Below are positions 19,496 through 29,178 of a stretch of 58,248 nt of DNA, in pieces. Position numbers and translations under genes: made by a program. Source of the stretch: a virus; the IMG/VR virus record IMGVR_UViG_3300021197_000769, positions 1 through 58,248 of that record. One strand, 5' to 3'. Each line of letters opens with the position of its first letter. The first letter of the stretch is position 1. Below the pieces are notes generated by a model that saw nothing but the letters and a program-made list of their open reading frames with translations, was not told the origin of the DNA and searched no databases.

Positions 19496-20983
19496 CTATG
19501 ATTTTGTAAATAATACAAAGTTGTTAGCAGCTTGAGTAACTAAACATCTTTCAGATAAGAAGTTAACTGTCATTGCATCTAAATCAGAAGTATTGGCACC
19601 TCCAACAGATCCAGTAATCCAAGACTTCATTCTTCTGTCGTCAGCCTCTGAAGCTCTATAACGTACGTGTAAGAATGGTCGTCTGATGTTAGTACCTAGC
19701 ATTTGATCGTATACTGTGCTTGTTCCAGCAGGAACTAATACACCTTCTACATTATCAATTAAACCACGAGTTGTAGCATCATTTAAGTATTTCCAGTCAG
19801 TCTTGTAGAAATCGTAAGAACCTCTTCTGAAACCGTCAAATCCTAAGTTTAATGCCATTTCTTCAGAGTTTTCAAATACACCGTAAGATGTACCACCTGC
19901 TCCGTAAGAATTTTGTGCAGCTAACATATCATCAAAGTCTAAAGAAGTAGCTCTGTCTAAGAATAACATATTCTCTTCAATAGCTCCTTGCTTATCAAGA
20001 TTTGCTAAAATTAAATCAAAGTCACCTAAAGCACTTCGTGTTCCAGCACCACCAGCTCCAGCACCACTTGCGTAGTTTTGGTATACGTTACCTCTTGCTG
20101 TAATAGCAGCAAAAAGACCTTCAGTACCAGCAGAATCTTGCCCACCTACAGCAGCTTTAACAGCGGCGCTTGTAGCAAGCTCTCCTTCAACCATTGCCAT
20201 TTCTAAATAGTCTTGGAAACGTAATCTTGTTTCTCCTTCAGACTTCAAGTACCATAGATATCCTGATGTTCCATCTTCAGCAGCAACTTCAACCCATCCA
20301 ATTTGTGCAGCATCAGAACCATTTACCTCATAAGTGTCCTTAATAATAATTGGTTTGTTACTGTACTGCTGGAATGAAGCCTCTAAAGAACCTTGCATTC
20401 CGAATGTTCCTTTAGCAAATTCAGAGCCATAAACAAATACGCTAAATTCTGCATCAGCTGTTAAGGCTGGAGTAGATATTGCGGCTAAAGAAGCAGCAGT
20501 ATAAGGAAGCACAGTAAAAGTAAGGGCATCTACAGCGCTAACGTAGCAAGTTACAGTTGTTCCAACTCCGTTAGTTCCGCCAGTAACTTGCAATACTACA
20601 GTATTACCAACTCTCATAGCATTTTTAGAAGCTAATCCATCGTCCCCTAATGCTGGCAACTCAAGTACTCCATTTGCTAATTCACCAGTAGCAACAGTAA
20701 CATCCGAATATCCAATGTGCAGCCTGTTTTGCTCAGACCATACAACTTGGTCAGAAGTCATTGGCATTTCAGCGCCTACCATTCTTAAGAATCCTGATAG
20801 AGTTCTGTTACCATATCGCTCTACCTCAGCTTCATAAAGTTCTGGTAAATACTGTTGTGAAAAGTCATTACCAGCTTCGCTAGTAAAATCTAAATAATTG
20901 TAAGGTGATGCACTCTTAGAAGGCATCGGGCTTAAATTGAATTTCCCTAAAGGGTCATTCGGTGTTGGAAAAAATTGTCCCAT
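19496..20983 (-). CDS. Major capsid protein
   Basis: The 495-residue protein lies directly downstream of a scaffold-like protein and two genes after the portal. Length, position and composition (few Cys, many Ala/Gly/Val, long N-terminal arm with NRTLSGFLRMVGAEMP at about residues 59-74) fit an HK97-fold capsid protein of Bacteroidetes podoviruses. There is no sign of a fused protease. The leader AAAAAAACAAAACAAA before ATG is typical of strongly expressed Bacteroidetes-phage genes. A terminator-like hairpin follows. Assignment is by position and resemblance. Confidence 0.8.
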   Translation of the reverse strand: MGQFFPTPNDPLGKFNLSPMPSKSASPYNYLDFTSEAGNDFSQQYLPELYEAEVERYGNRTLSGFLRMVGAEMPMTSDQVVWSEQNRLHIGYSDVTVATGELANGVLELPALGDDGLASKNAMRVGNTVVLQVTGGTNGVGTTVTCYVSAVDALTFTVLPYTAASLAAISTPALTADAEFSVFVYGSEFAKGTFGMQGSLEASFQQYSNKPIIIKDTYEVNGSDAAQIGWVEVAAEDGTSGYLWYLKSEGETRLRFQDYLEMAMVEGELATSAAVKAAVGGQDSAGTEGLFAAITARGNVYQNYASGAGAGGAGTRSALGDFDLILANLDKQGAIEENMLFLDRATSLDFDDMLAAQNSYGAGGTSYGVFENSEEMALNLGFDGFRRGSYDFYKTDWKYLNDATTRGLIDNVEGVLVPAGTSTVYDQMLGTNIRRPFLHVRYRASEADDRRMKSWITGSVGGANTSDLDAMTVNFLSERCLVTQAANNFVLFTKS

Positions 20984-20997
20984 TTTGTTTTGTTTTT

Positions 20998-22191
20998 TTA
21001 ATTTTTAAATTGTGATTTTTTAATTTTTAATCTTGAAGAATCTGCTCCGGTTACGGACTTAATCCTAATGCCATTTACAAATACAGCATCACCAGCTGTT
21101 TGTCTTGGAGTGTCTGATACGTTCTTAGAACTATCTACAACCTCCTTAACAGCGTCTGCTTTGCCTTGTTCATAAAAGTGATTAGCAATCTGATCCATAT
21201 TTTGAGCAGCATACATTGCCTTGTGATAACCTTCGTGATTGACTATCTCGCCTTGCCCGTCGACAAACTTTTTTACAAAATTATCAATACTAGATTGTTG
21301 CTCAGCAACTTTACTTGGGTTATTAATGCCATATCTAAATTTCTTTCCTCCGACTTCGTATTCAAAACCTTTGAAATTGTCGTTTAAAAGATTAGATGTA
21401 GCTTTCTTAAACCTTTCGTGCCTCTGCTCGGTTAAGCTTGCTTCTTCGTTGTATCGGTTGAAGAACTCCATTGCTTTTTGCTGCTCTTGGGTTACGCCTG
21501 GTCTTAACTTAATCTCATCGTAATATTTACCCTTCAAGTTTTCTAAAAAGCTTTTGGCTTCTGCAACTTCTTCTTTATACGCTAATTTTCTTTTACGTAT
21601 ATCTCTTTCTTCATCAATGTCTTCGTCATACGAAAAATTGTCTTCCAAAAGGAATTTTATTTCTTCATCGTTTAGATGAGGTTTACTTTTTTTATAGTAC
21701 TCTTTTAAAAGTACATCATTATCCACGTTTGAGTAATCTGCATTAAGTCTAACATAGTCTTCAACAGTTCCCCCCGTTTCTTCCATAAAAGCAACAAGCT
21801 TTTCAACATTTTCAGGCAACGGCTTACCCGTTATTTTTTCATCCCTGATTGCTTCTTTAGCTTCCTTTACAACTTCTTTTACTTCTTTAGCTTCCTCTTC
21901 AGTTATTTCTTGGATGCCAGCAAACCCTTCATCTTGAACGGCGCTTTCCCCTGATGGTACTTCTGTATCCACTTCTTGTACAGTTTCGGCTGGTTTATCT
22001 GCAACCACTGTTGTTGTTTCTTGCTCTTTATCGGCATTGTCTTTTGTTAAATCAACTTTAATAGGCTCTTCCTCTACCTTATCTTTAGCAGATAAATCCA
22101 CTTTAATAGTTTCGGCTTGCTTATTAAACTTTTTCATTTTAGGCTTACTTTTTATTTTAAAGTCGCCTTCTTGTTTTACTTCTTCTGACAT
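20998..22191 (-). CDS. Probable scaffolding protein
   Basis: The 397-residue product is highly charged and acidic in the first half (many Glu, Asp, Lys, Val), with helical and coiled-coil character throughout, and ends in a basic tail (about residues 375-397). It has no enzymatic motif. It sits between portal and major capsid genes, the usual position of a scaffold. The upstream spacer consists of AT-rich TATAA-like repeats. No protease gene is evident next to it. Confidence 0.7.
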   Translation of the reverse strand: MSEEVKQEGDFKIKSKPKMKKFNKQAETIKVDLSAKDKVEEEPIKVDLTKDNADKEQETTTVVADKPAETVQEVDTEVPSGESAVQDEGFAGIQEITEEEAKEVKEVVKEAKEAIRDEKITGKPLPENVEKLVAFMEETGGTVEDYVRLNADYSNVDNDVLLKEYYKKSKPHLNDEEIKFLLEDNFSYDEDIDEERDIRKRKLAYKEEVAEAKSFLENLKGKYYDEIKLRPGVTQEQQKAMEFFNRYNEEASLTEQRHERFKKATSNLLNDNFKGFEYEVGGKKFRYGINNPSKVAEQQSSIDNFVKKFVDGQGEIVNHEGYHKAMYAAQNMDQIANHFYEQGKADAVKEVVDSSKNVSDTPRQTAGDAVFVNGIRIKSVTGADSSRLKIKKSQFKN

Positions 22192-22219
22192 AATATAATA
22201 TAATATAAATTAAAAAATT

Positions 22220-24625
22220 CTATCTAGGCCCGAACTTCTCTAGCCCAAAGCCCCCTAATACATCATTACCTGAACTTTCAAAGTTTTTCGGTAATAGGTT
22301 ATTTTTTCTTTGGTCAATCATTTCAGACTGCTGTGTACCTGTTATTTTTACACGCTTATCTTTCCTGTCCTCTATTTCTTTTTCTCTTTCAGATTCAGAC
22401 TTGATTCGCGCTTGGGCTAATTGCATGTTAAAGTTAAACTCTTCAGCCATAAGCTCTCGCTTAATTTGTGCCTCTGTTTGCATTCTTTGTATTTCAAACT
22501 GAGATTTAGCTTGCTCAAGATTTACTTTTTCTGCTGTCAATGCTTGCTGCTTTTGAACTTCTGCCATTGCGGTCTGTTCTGCTAGCTGTGCATTAGCTTG
22601 TGCTTGTGCCTGTATATTAGCTTGTTGCGCTTGTTGTGCAGCGGCTGCTTTTTCTTTTCTTCTAGTCTTTAATATCTCATTTGCTAACTGAAGATTTTTT
22701 ACTTGCCTAATGTCTATTGCATCCTCTAAATCAATACCACCTGATTGCAAAGCAACTTGAATATTTTGTTCTAGCTGTGCCTTTTCTTCTTCATCTGGTT
22801 CTAACTCTAAGAATATACCAAAGTCATGTAGGTTAAGTTCCTTTATGCTATCTAACGTAGCAACATTAAAATGCGTTATACTGTTCTTTAATGAGTTCGC
22901 AGTTAAAGCATATTCTAATGAATCAGCTATTCTTCTCGAGACGTTTTCGCACGTTCTAAGAGCTAAATAACAACTTGCTTGCAATATATGTCTTGTTGCT
23001 ACATTGGATTGGTTAGCGGCCATCTTTTGCAGCCCTACGAGTGCATCTTTAGCTGGAGCAGAACCGTCTCTTGCTTCATTCAGCCCAGTCACATCCCGTA
23101 TCATTTGCAAATAGTATTGATATGTTTGGATTAGTGATTGTATTTTTGCCCCTCCACTCGATGTCTGTAGCTCTTGAATCGGCACCTTGCCTCTATTCAA
23201 TTCACCATCTTGCGTCATAGACCTACCTAAAACACTACCCGTTTGGAAATACATATTAAGTGCTTCGGCAGGATTGTAGTTTGTTCCGTTACCTAAATCA
23301 ACTTCTGCTAAGCCGTCAACATCTAAGAATACTCCGTCAGGAACCATTCTAGACATTACTTGCTGTAACTTAAGGTGAGTTAACTGAATCATATCCGCAA
23401 ACCCAGTAATTCTATTTACTAATGAATCAATTCTTCCATTATAAATTCTAGGGGCACATATAACATAATTCATATCTACCTTAGTAGTATCTGCAAATGG
23501 TCTTGTCATATTTTCCGCAAGCTTCCATTCTAGCATTTGGTTATTGCCTAATACTTTTGCTCCACTATATAATACCTCTATGCTTCTTGATACTCTTTTA
23601 AACGTATCATTTTCTGGCGGATTAAAGCTATCTGTCTTTTGTATTGCTTTTTCTAATCCATTTGCGCCTTGCTTTATTTTAAATACTTGATTGTTGTATG
23701 TCTTGTATTCAAAATATAATATTTGTACTGTATTCTCGTCATACCCTTGCCAGCCTGTAATGTAGTTTCTATTGCCTGGCATTTCCTCAATACGCTTAAG
23801 CTCATCTTCCGGTATATTTGGAAATTGCTTTTTTAACTCAGGTATTGATACTGATCTCACTTCCCCTACATAATATATGTCTTCAAAGTTTGGATCATCT
23901 GTATAAGAATAAACCATATTAGCTGGATCACAATACTCTGTAACAACACCATTTGCTTTGTTCCAAGTTGTTTTTACTGCCCCTATGCCTAATACGGTTA
24001 AATCGTAATTGTATCTTTTCCTAACCTCATTAAACTTGTTTTTAGCAAGTACTTGGTTTATAACTTCTTCTTCCGCTATTTCTATTGATTGCTTATAGTC
24101 AAGCTGCATATGAGTAGCTAACTCTTCCGGCGTATCAGGAAGCTTATCAGGATTGTCTGTATTAAATGCGTCAATTCCTGTTTCTTCTTTAAGCTTAAGA
24201 AGCTGCTCTTTCATTATGATGTCTTGCAACATCTTTTGAGCATAGTCAGTTCTTTTCTTTGTAGAGCCAGGGTCTTGTGCATAAGCTTTTATCTCGTACT
24301 CTTTTTCTGTAATACCATTAGACACTATATCTACAAACTTTGAAATTACAGGAACTGGCTTCCAATCAAGGTTTAAGTAAGATAGATCGCCATTTATTGC
24401 TAGCTCATCTTTATATTTTTGCACGGGCTGTTCGCCTCTTGCATATAATCTAAGTGTATGGAAATGATTGTAATTTGTAGCAAATCTATTGCCAACTCCT
24501 CCTTGCTGGAACCATTCTGCTTCAATTGCTCTACCAACCTGAACGCCATATTCATAGCTTGATTTTTCCTCATCACTAACAACTTGGCTAGGGAATACAC
24601 TGTTTGGATTTGCGCCTACGTTCAT
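22220..24625 (-). CDS. Portal protein
   Basis: At 801 residues this matches the long portals of crAss-like and related podoviruses. The body (about 1-620) is mixed alpha/beta. The C-terminal 160 residues (about 630-790) form an Ala/Gln/Glu-rich coiled coil with low-complexity Ala-Gln segments, as expected for a portal barrel or crown. It begins one base after the TerL stop, and terminase-portal-scaffold-capsid is the classical order. No protease or nuclease motif is seen. Confidence 0.85.
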   Translation of the reverse strand: MNVGANPNSVFPSQVVSDEEKSSYEYGVQVGRAIEAEWFQQGGVGNRFATNYNHFHTLRLYARGEQPVQKYKDELAINGDLSYLNLDWKPVPVISKFVDIVSNGITEKEYEIKAYAQDPGSTKKRTDYAQKMLQDIIMKEQLLKLKEETGIDAFNTDNPDKLPDTPEELATHMQLDYKQSIEIAEEEVINQVLAKNKFNEVRKRYNYDLTVLGIGAVKTTWNKANGVVTEYCDPANMVYSYTDDPNFEDIYYVGEVRSVSIPELKKQFPNIPEDELKRIEEMPGNRNYITGWQGYDENTVQILYFEYKTYNNQVFKIKQGANGLEKAIQKTDSFNPPENDTFKRVSRSIEVLYSGAKVLGNNQMLEWKLAENMTRPFADTTKVDMNYVICAPRIYNGRIDSLVNRITGFADMIQLTHLKLQQVMSRMVPDGVFLDVDGLAEVDLGNGTNYNPAEALNMYFQTGSVLGRSMTQDGELNRGKVPIQELQTSSGGAKIQSLIQTYQYYLQMIRDVTGLNEARDGSAPAKDALVGLQKMAANQSNVATRHILQASCYLALRTCENVSRRIADSLEYALTANSLKNSITHFNVATLDSIKELNLHDFGIFLELEPDEEEKAQLEQNIQVALQSGGIDLEDAIDIRQVKNLQLANEILKTRRKEKAAAAQQAQQANIQAQAQANAQLAEQTAMAEVQKQQALTAEKVNLEQAKSQFEIQRMQTEAQIKRELMAEEFNFNMQLAQARIKSESEREKEIEDRKDKRVKITGTQQSEMIDQRKNNLLPKNFESSGNDVLGGFGLEKFGPR

Positions 24626-26884
24626 TTAATTTATTATTTTTGAATAACTTCCAGAATTGTCATATCTTTTCATTCCTAGATTTATATTTTTTCTTACTAC
24701 TTTATTTATTGGCGCATAACGGTTTCTGTTACAAGCCATAATGGCCAAGCCAGAGCTAATAGAAGCATCATGCTTTGTTCTATTATTTATATTAAATCTT
24801 GCCCAGTCTTCTAACGTTCTTTGAAAGTAAACGTCCCCCATTTCATCATCACCTAAAATTCCAACAAGTTCCTCTATATATGTTTCTATTGCAGCAGCAT
24901 GAGCCTGAATAATATCTTGACTTGAGTTAGGTATACCACCTATTTCTCTTTCTGTAACTGATAACTTATTATACGCTTTATCTGGTCTATTCATTGAATA
25001 CCCTCTATAGCCTCTATTTTTAAAATGGTATAATAGTCTAGGCTTATTGTTCTCTGCTAATATTGGCATACCATAAAATACGCAAGCCATTAATACATCC
25101 TCAAAAAACATTTCTGCCGTTTGAGGCCTAGCAATATATTCTAAAAAGAAATGATTAGCAGGAGCTTCTTCCATACTAAACTTTGTTAGCCCATGCAAAG
25201 CGCCATTAGAGCCCCTACTATCCACTGTTCCTGATATATCGTAACTATCACACCCAAACGCTCCTAAGTGTTCATTACCCGGATAATTTGTTCCGTGCTT
25301 AGATATAATCCTATTTTGTAAACTAATAGGAGGTATCCATGAAACATGAAACCTTCCGTCTTTATTTGGCATAAACATCACTTTAGTGTCTTTAATACCA
25401 TTTTCCCATTGAAAGTTTCCCCTTGTAACTAATGTACTTGCAGCCATAGATTCATTGTGGTCTATTTGCTGGTATATTTTTGTTAGATTAAACAGAGACT
25501 CCTTCGCTTCATCTCTAAAAGCGTGCTGTTCTGTTCTTGGAAACTGTCTATAAAATTCATTCAACCCATCTTGGTCGTCTTTTAAACCTGCAACTTCATT
25601 GTCCCAAAACTCAATAACGCCCTGTTTAATAGGCATACCATAAGGGTCCTCTACTTTGCCTTCTGGTTTATCGAATACAGGTAGCCCATAAGAATCGATG
25701 TATCCTTCGTAATTCCATTCCATAGGTATGAACAAAGAATATAGTCCTGAGCTAGTCTGTCCATTGCTGTTCCTTCTTGTAACGTCTGACGCATAATATA
25801 ATTTTTTAAAATTATCTCCTCCCTTGTCTAAAGCATTTGATGTTGAACCCATCATGCACTTCCCTATTATCCTGCTACCTAATCTAAGACAAGTCTTTGT
25901 AACTCTCCAGTTATTTAGTATATTATTAGGTTTCTCCCATTTGCCGGATTCATCGTGTACAAGTAGTTTTAATTTTTCTCCATCATAGGAGTTATCACCT
26001 GTATTTTTCCAGTCAATCGTAGTATCCAGTCCTTTGAGATCTTCCGGGTTCTCATTAGCATCAAGTTTCCTCCTTGTAAGCTTTGAGGCCGGTATCCTAT
26101 ATGCAAGCTCTGTCTTTGGTCTGTCCATACCATCTTGTATGGGCTTAAAGAAGAACGGGTAGTTAACCGAGATTGGTACAACCTTGTCGGTAAACATCTT
26201 TTTTGCATCAGGCCCCGACTTCGAAAGTATTCCGTATCTGGAATCAACTGATATTGTAGCAAGGTTGACTGTCTCTCCTGACGACATAAAGGAGAATCCA
26301 CTCCGTCTATTTTTAAGATAACACATTCCAAAGGATCTATAATCCGCTTTGCAGGCTTCCCAGAATATATAGAATAATCTGTTTGATTCCCTAAAGTCTG
26401 GTGGTCCAACATCAATCTTTGACCATTGCAGGTACATATAATGAGTCCCAGTAATGTAAGTAGGATTACCCTTATTATTAAACCAAAATCCCTGCTCTCT
26501 TCTTTCAAATTCTTTTTCAATGTAATCGTACCATTTTTCTTTAAATTCTTCAGGATACTCCTTCCAATCAAAAATTGTTTTTATTCTACTTAATTCTTTT
26601 GGGTACTCTGTATGGGACCACTTTTTGTCTTTAAAGTTATGAGTTTCAAACTCAGCAGGTAAGGCTATTTTAAGATTTTGTATTTCATAAATCTCTCCTA
26701 TCTTACCAGTTTTACTTATAATGACCATGTCATGATCCTCATCATAACCATACTTCCAGGTCTTGTGCCTGTTTTTCTTTTTTATGGTGGATGCCTTTAT
26801 GTAGTTGTCTAGAACTTTATATAGTGTCTGCTCGTACATATTAACTGAATTTGGCTCTACCTTCTGCAAACCCTTTAAACTCAC
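24626..26884 (-). CDS. terL: Terminase large subunit
   Basis: The 752-residue protein has a deviant Walker A (LKNRRSGFSF, about residues 188-197), as in crAss-like terminases, and a Walker B with catalytic Glu (LLVHDESGKW, about 308-317). A C-terminal RNase H-like nuclease begins at GCDSYDIS (about 546). It powers DNA packaging through the portal and cuts concatemers. It overlaps the preceding small gene by 44 bases and abuts the portal gene. It is longer than typical TerL because of an N-terminal extension of about 100 residues. Confidence 0.9.
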   Translation of the reverse strand: MSLKGLQKVEPNSVNMYEQTLYKVLDNYIKASTIKKKNRHKTWKYGYDEDHDMVIISKTGKIGEIYEIQNLKIALPAEFETHNFKDKKWSHTEYPKELSRIKTIFDWKEYPEEFKEKWYDYIEKEFERREQGFWFNNKGNPTYITGTHYMYLQWSKIDVGPPDFRESNRLFYIFWEACKADYRSFGMCYLKNRRSGFSFMSSGETVNLATISVDSRYGILSKSGPDAKKMFTDKVVPISVNYPFFFKPIQDGMDRPKTELAYRIPASKLTRRKLDANENPEDLKGLDTTIDWKNTGDNSYDGEKLKLLVHDESGKWEKPNNILNNWRVTKTCLRLGSRIIGKCMMGSTSNALDKGGDNFKKLYYASDVTRRNSNGQTSSGLYSLFIPMEWNYEGYIDSYGLPVFDKPEGKVEDPYGMPIKQGVIEFWDNEVAGLKDDQDGLNEFYRQFPRTEQHAFRDEAKESLFNLTKIYQQIDHNESMAASTLVTRGNFQWENGIKDTKVMFMPNKDGRFHVSWIPPISLQNRIISKHGTNYPGNEHLGAFGCDSYDISGTVDSRGSNGALHGLTKFSMEEAPANHFFLEYIARPQTAEMFFEDVLMACVFYGMPILAENNKPRLLYHFKNRGYRGYSMNRPDKAYNKLSVTEREIGGIPNSSQDIIQAHAAAIETYIEELVGILGDDEMGDVYFQRTLEDWARFNINNRTKHDASISSGLAIMACNRNRYAPINKVVRKNINLGMKRYDNSGSYSKIIN

Positions 26885-27125
26885 TTTTCTTTTTAGTGCT
26901 GTCTTTGGGTTTATCTTCTAACATTTCTTTTTCTTGCTCAATTCTATTTAGAATTTCAAAAGCATCAAAAATCGCTAGCTTCTTAGTTGCTGCGGCATTC
27001 TTTAACTTATCCGCGGCTAAGTCGTCGTCTGAATCAACAATAGCTTCTTTAGCTACTTTTATTAATTCTTCAACCGCTCTTTGTCCAGCTTGGATTATAC
27101 TCTTCTTCGTTTCCTTTACGTTCAT
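26841..27125 (-). CDS. Terminase small-subunit candidate
   Basis: The product is about 94 residues, helical and charged, with an acidic DDDLAADKL segment and a following helix, and ends in a basic tail. It lies immediately upstream of TerL and overlaps it. Position and size fit a small terminase subunit, but no clear HTH is visible. I start at ATG 27125 (MNVKE); an upstream in-frame ATG at 27134 adds MRS and enlarges the overlap with the previous gene. Confidence 0.6.
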   Translation of the reverse strand: MNVKETKKSIIQAGQRAVEELIKVAKEAIVDSDDDLAADKLKNAAATKKLAIFDAFEILNRIEQEKEMLEDKPKDSTKKKSEFKGFAEGRAKFS

Positions 27126-27666
27126 GCTTCGCAACGATATTAATTAATTTCATACAATATAATAGTTCGCCATCAATGATAAACTCAAACTCTGACGCTG
27201 GTCTAAAGGAAACTAAATCCTCTTCATTTATTCCAAGGCCAACCAAACCTTTGTTGCCAAACTTTAATATTCCTATAAGTGGCTTTTCCGAATCTAAAGA
27301 AAATATATCGTGATTTACTAAAGGCTTTACAAAACAATAATCAAGATGAGTCTTGTTTGCTCCATACATATATATTTGATCAGGTGAACAAACATACATA
27401 TCTTCTTTAATAAAACTTCTACTGTTTTTCTCGTTGCCTCTAATATCATAGAACCTTCTAAATACATTGTGATGCACTATAACCTTATCCCCAACTTTTA
27501 TGTCAGTTTTTATAGCTAACGGTAAAGCAACAACTTCTGCTACTTTACTTACACTTTTAAATTCTTCAATTCTTGTATTGACTATTAGGTCAACCTCATC
27601 AATCTTTACAGTATTATTGTATCGACCCTCTATGGGTTTTACGATAAAATCGTGAATACTTTTCAT
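27070..27666 (-). CDS. Double GroES-fold (Cpn20-like) protein candidate
   Basis: The 198-residue protein appears to contain two Cpn10-type repeats. Repeat 1 (about 7-101) has FIVKPIEGR, then KVAEVVALP, IKVGDKVIVHHNVFR and a closing FIKEDMYVCSPDQIYMY. Repeat 2 (about 111-182) has CFVKPL, PLIGILKFG, INEEDLVSF and IIDGELLYCMKLINIVAK. Each ends like GroES (a strand pair with G-E, then D-I-hydrophobic). The phage also encodes a normal GroES at 31202-31462, so this may be a second, specialised co-chaperonin. The fold call is by eye; it could instead be another SH3-like beta barrel. Confidence 0.6.
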   Translation of the reverse strand: MKSIHDFIVKPIEGRYNNTVKIDEVDLIVNTRIEEFKSVSKVAEVVALPLAIKTDIKVGDKVIVHHNVFRRFYDIRGNEKNSRSFIKEDMYVCSPDQIYMYGANKTHLDYCFVKPLVNHDIFSLDSEKPLIGILKFGNKGLVGLGINEEDLVSFRPASEFEFIIDGELLYCMKLINIVAKHERKGNEEEYNPSWTKSG

Positions 27667-27893
27667 TAATACTGTAAATCGTACTCAACTGAAATAGCCA
27701 TATTGCTATTAAACTTTTTCCAACGTAGTACTTCGTCACCTTTACTTATGTAGATGTTGTAAGAACTATCTTTCTCGTCAAGGAGAATGTCAGATATTTC
27801 GTGACCGCCATACACTTGCTGTCCTATAGAATAGTGCATTGCGTCATTTTTGTAATCAGATCCTATACTGATTTTTCTTACAACACCACTCAT
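27666..27893 (-). CDS. Small unknown protein, 75 residues
   Basis: I do not recognise a family beyond a similarity, from memory, to short unknown proteins of marine phages beginning MSGVVRKISIG. Alternating hydrophobic and polar residues suggest beta structure. No Cys pairs, membrane segment or signal are present. It overlaps its downstream neighbour by one base (TAATG-type junction), as does the gene before it, so the group is translationally coupled. Confidence 0.65.
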   Translation of the reverse strand: MSGVVRKISIGSDYKNDAMHYSIGQQVYGGHEISDILLDEKDSSYNIYISKGDEVLRWKKFNSNMAISVEYDLQY

Positions 27894-28129
27894 TACTTAG
27901 ATTCTTCTTCCTCAACAGCAGTATAAGTACCATCATCAAGGTTAATGTTTACACGACCATACTTTTCTTCTAAGCTGGTTTTTGTTTCTTCGACTTCTTG
28001 ATTTACATCAAGCATTACACCCATAACCTCGTGCTTCCTAAGTTCTAGTGTCCCAATGTCTTGTTTAATTTGAGCAATTTTTGTTTGTTGCTCTCTGATG
28101 AGCTCTAGCTCTTCATCTGTTATTCTCAT
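27893..28129 (-). CDS. Small coiled-coil protein, 78 residues
   Basis: Residues 4-58 form a continuous heptad-like helix (ELELIREQQTKIAQIKQDIG and following), and the tail is acidic. No family is recognised. It starts the short tightly packed group that leads through the double GroES-like protein to the terminase genes. An AT-rich 50-base spacer separates it from the holin-like gene upstream. Confidence 0.65.
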   Translation of the reverse strand: MRITDEELELIREQQTKIAQIKQDIGTLELRKHEVMGVMLDVNQEVEETKTSLEEKYGRVNINLDDGTYTAVEEEESK

Positions 28130-28179
28130 TATATTAAATTTAATTTGATTACTTACTTCTTATTATCACTCGCTTTTTA

Positions 28180-28623
28180 CTATTTTTCTGCACTGCTGCC
28201 ATAGTAGTATGCGAAGATGTTACTAATAACAACTCCTTCAACCATACCCATTAGATGTACAAAGAGCTCATTGTGTAAAACACCCTCCTCGTAAACTACT
28301 GCATATATAATAAACATAAACGACAACAACCCAACAATACCTGTTAGCATCATCATTATATCCTTGTTGCCTGTTTTCTTTACCTCAACCTCTCTACTTC
28401 TTGCTGAGTCCCTGTCTTTAACCTCTAGCTCGTACATCTCTTTTGTCTTTGCTAACGCTACTTTTTTGTCCTCAGGCTTAATTTTTTCGTCTTTTTCAAT
28501 GAGGTTCTTTACCATCCCTAATACGCCTGCATCTGGCAATAAGTCCCCAGCTATATCTAATATGTGCGGGGCCGTATTACCTAAAAATGCGCCTAGCTTT
28601 GTATCCTTAAATTTTTTAGACAT
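28180..28623 (-). CDS. Holin-like membrane protein
   Basis: The 147-residue protein has a charged N-terminal half (about 1-88) followed by two clear membrane segments (about 89-110 and 120-142) and a short polar tail. The layout resembles the three-TM holins of gene-transfer-agent and phage type, in which the first amphipathic part contributes a weak segment. Its neighbours are a small HExxH peptidase and, further upstream, an M15 endolysin, which supports a lysis role. The start overlaps the stop region of the peptidase gene by 8 bases. Confidence 0.65.
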   Translation of the reverse strand: MSKKFKDTKLGAFLGNTAPHILDIAGDLLPDAGVLGMVKNLIEKDEKIKPEDKKVALAKTKEMYELEVKDRDSARSREVEVKKTGNKDIMMMLTGIVGLLSFMFIIYAVVYEEGVLHNELFVHLMGMVEGVVISNIFAYYYGSSAEK

Positions 28624-28966
28624 TATATTTTGTATCTTTATATTTAGTTTTAGATTTTTTATAAGCCTCTTTTTCCCAAGGCGAATTAGCGGGACTAGCC
28701 ATAGCTATTTTAGGATTATTTTTTGAATACTTTTTACCCTTCCAATAGATATTATTGTCGTCGTAATCTAGGTCGCCTCGTGACATTTGATTAATATGAA
28801 CGGCTTCGTGCCTAATAACTTCCTTATGAAATTTAGGATCTAGCTTCTCATTTATTACAATAGTGCCGTTGTTATTGCTTTGACCAAGAACGCCCTCCCC
28901 CAAGTCTGCTTGATAGACTGGAGTAGGTTCATTCTTATATGGTGGGTTAGATAACTTAAAAGCCAT
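28616..28966 (-). CDS. Small zinc-metallopeptidase-like protein (HExxH)
   Basis: The 116-residue product carries HEAVH (residues 53-57), a zinc-peptidase signature, and a downstream PWEKEAY (about 96-102) whose Glu could be the third ligand, as in gluzincins. No signal peptide is visible. It is embedded in the lysis and minor virion region, overlapping its upstream neighbour by one base and the holin-like gene by 8. The substrate is unknown: cell wall, virion maturation and host protein are all possible. Confidence 0.65.
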   Translation of the reverse strand: MAFKLSNPPYKNEPTPVYQADLGEGVLGQSNNNGTIVINEKLDPKFHKEVIRHEAVHINQMSRGDLDYDDNNIYWKGKKYSKNNPKIAMASPANSPWEKEAYKKSKTKYKDTKYNV

Positions 28967-29178
28967 TACTTGCCGTAAGTATTCTTACTCATCATTGAAA
29001 CACCTCTGCCACCCATATGTTTACCTATTTGGCAACCACACTTCATCATTAAACCACTTTCTTTCATCATAGGTTTTTTATCACCCATCATCATAGGTTT
29101 TTTATCGCCCATCATCATAGGTTTCTTATAAGAACCCATAGAGGTTCCTGCCATATTAATCATGTTTCCCTTTTCCAT
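28966..29178 (-). CDS. Methionine-rich repeat protein, 70 residues
   Basis: The protein contains three tandem copies of KKPMM(M)GD-like units (about residues 18-41), encoded by near-identical DNA repeats at about 29066-29132, then a CGC motif and a Gly/Met-rich tail. Nearly a quarter of residues are Met. No family is recognised. Met and Cys clusters can bind copper or soft metals, but no function is shown. The ATG at 29178 lies after an AT-rich spacer. Confidence 0.6.
   Translation of the reverse strand: MEKGNMINMAGTSMGSYKKPMMMGDKKPMMMGDKKPMMKESGLMMKCGCQIGKHMGGRGVSMMSKNTYGK

Noticed and set aside
25969-26571. Open frame of 200 codons inside terL in another frame
   Set aside because: It lies wholly within a well-supported terminase gene and its translation has no recognisable domain.
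28966-29178. CRISPR-like repeats
   Set aside because: The repeats are short tandem units inside a coding frame without unique spacers.
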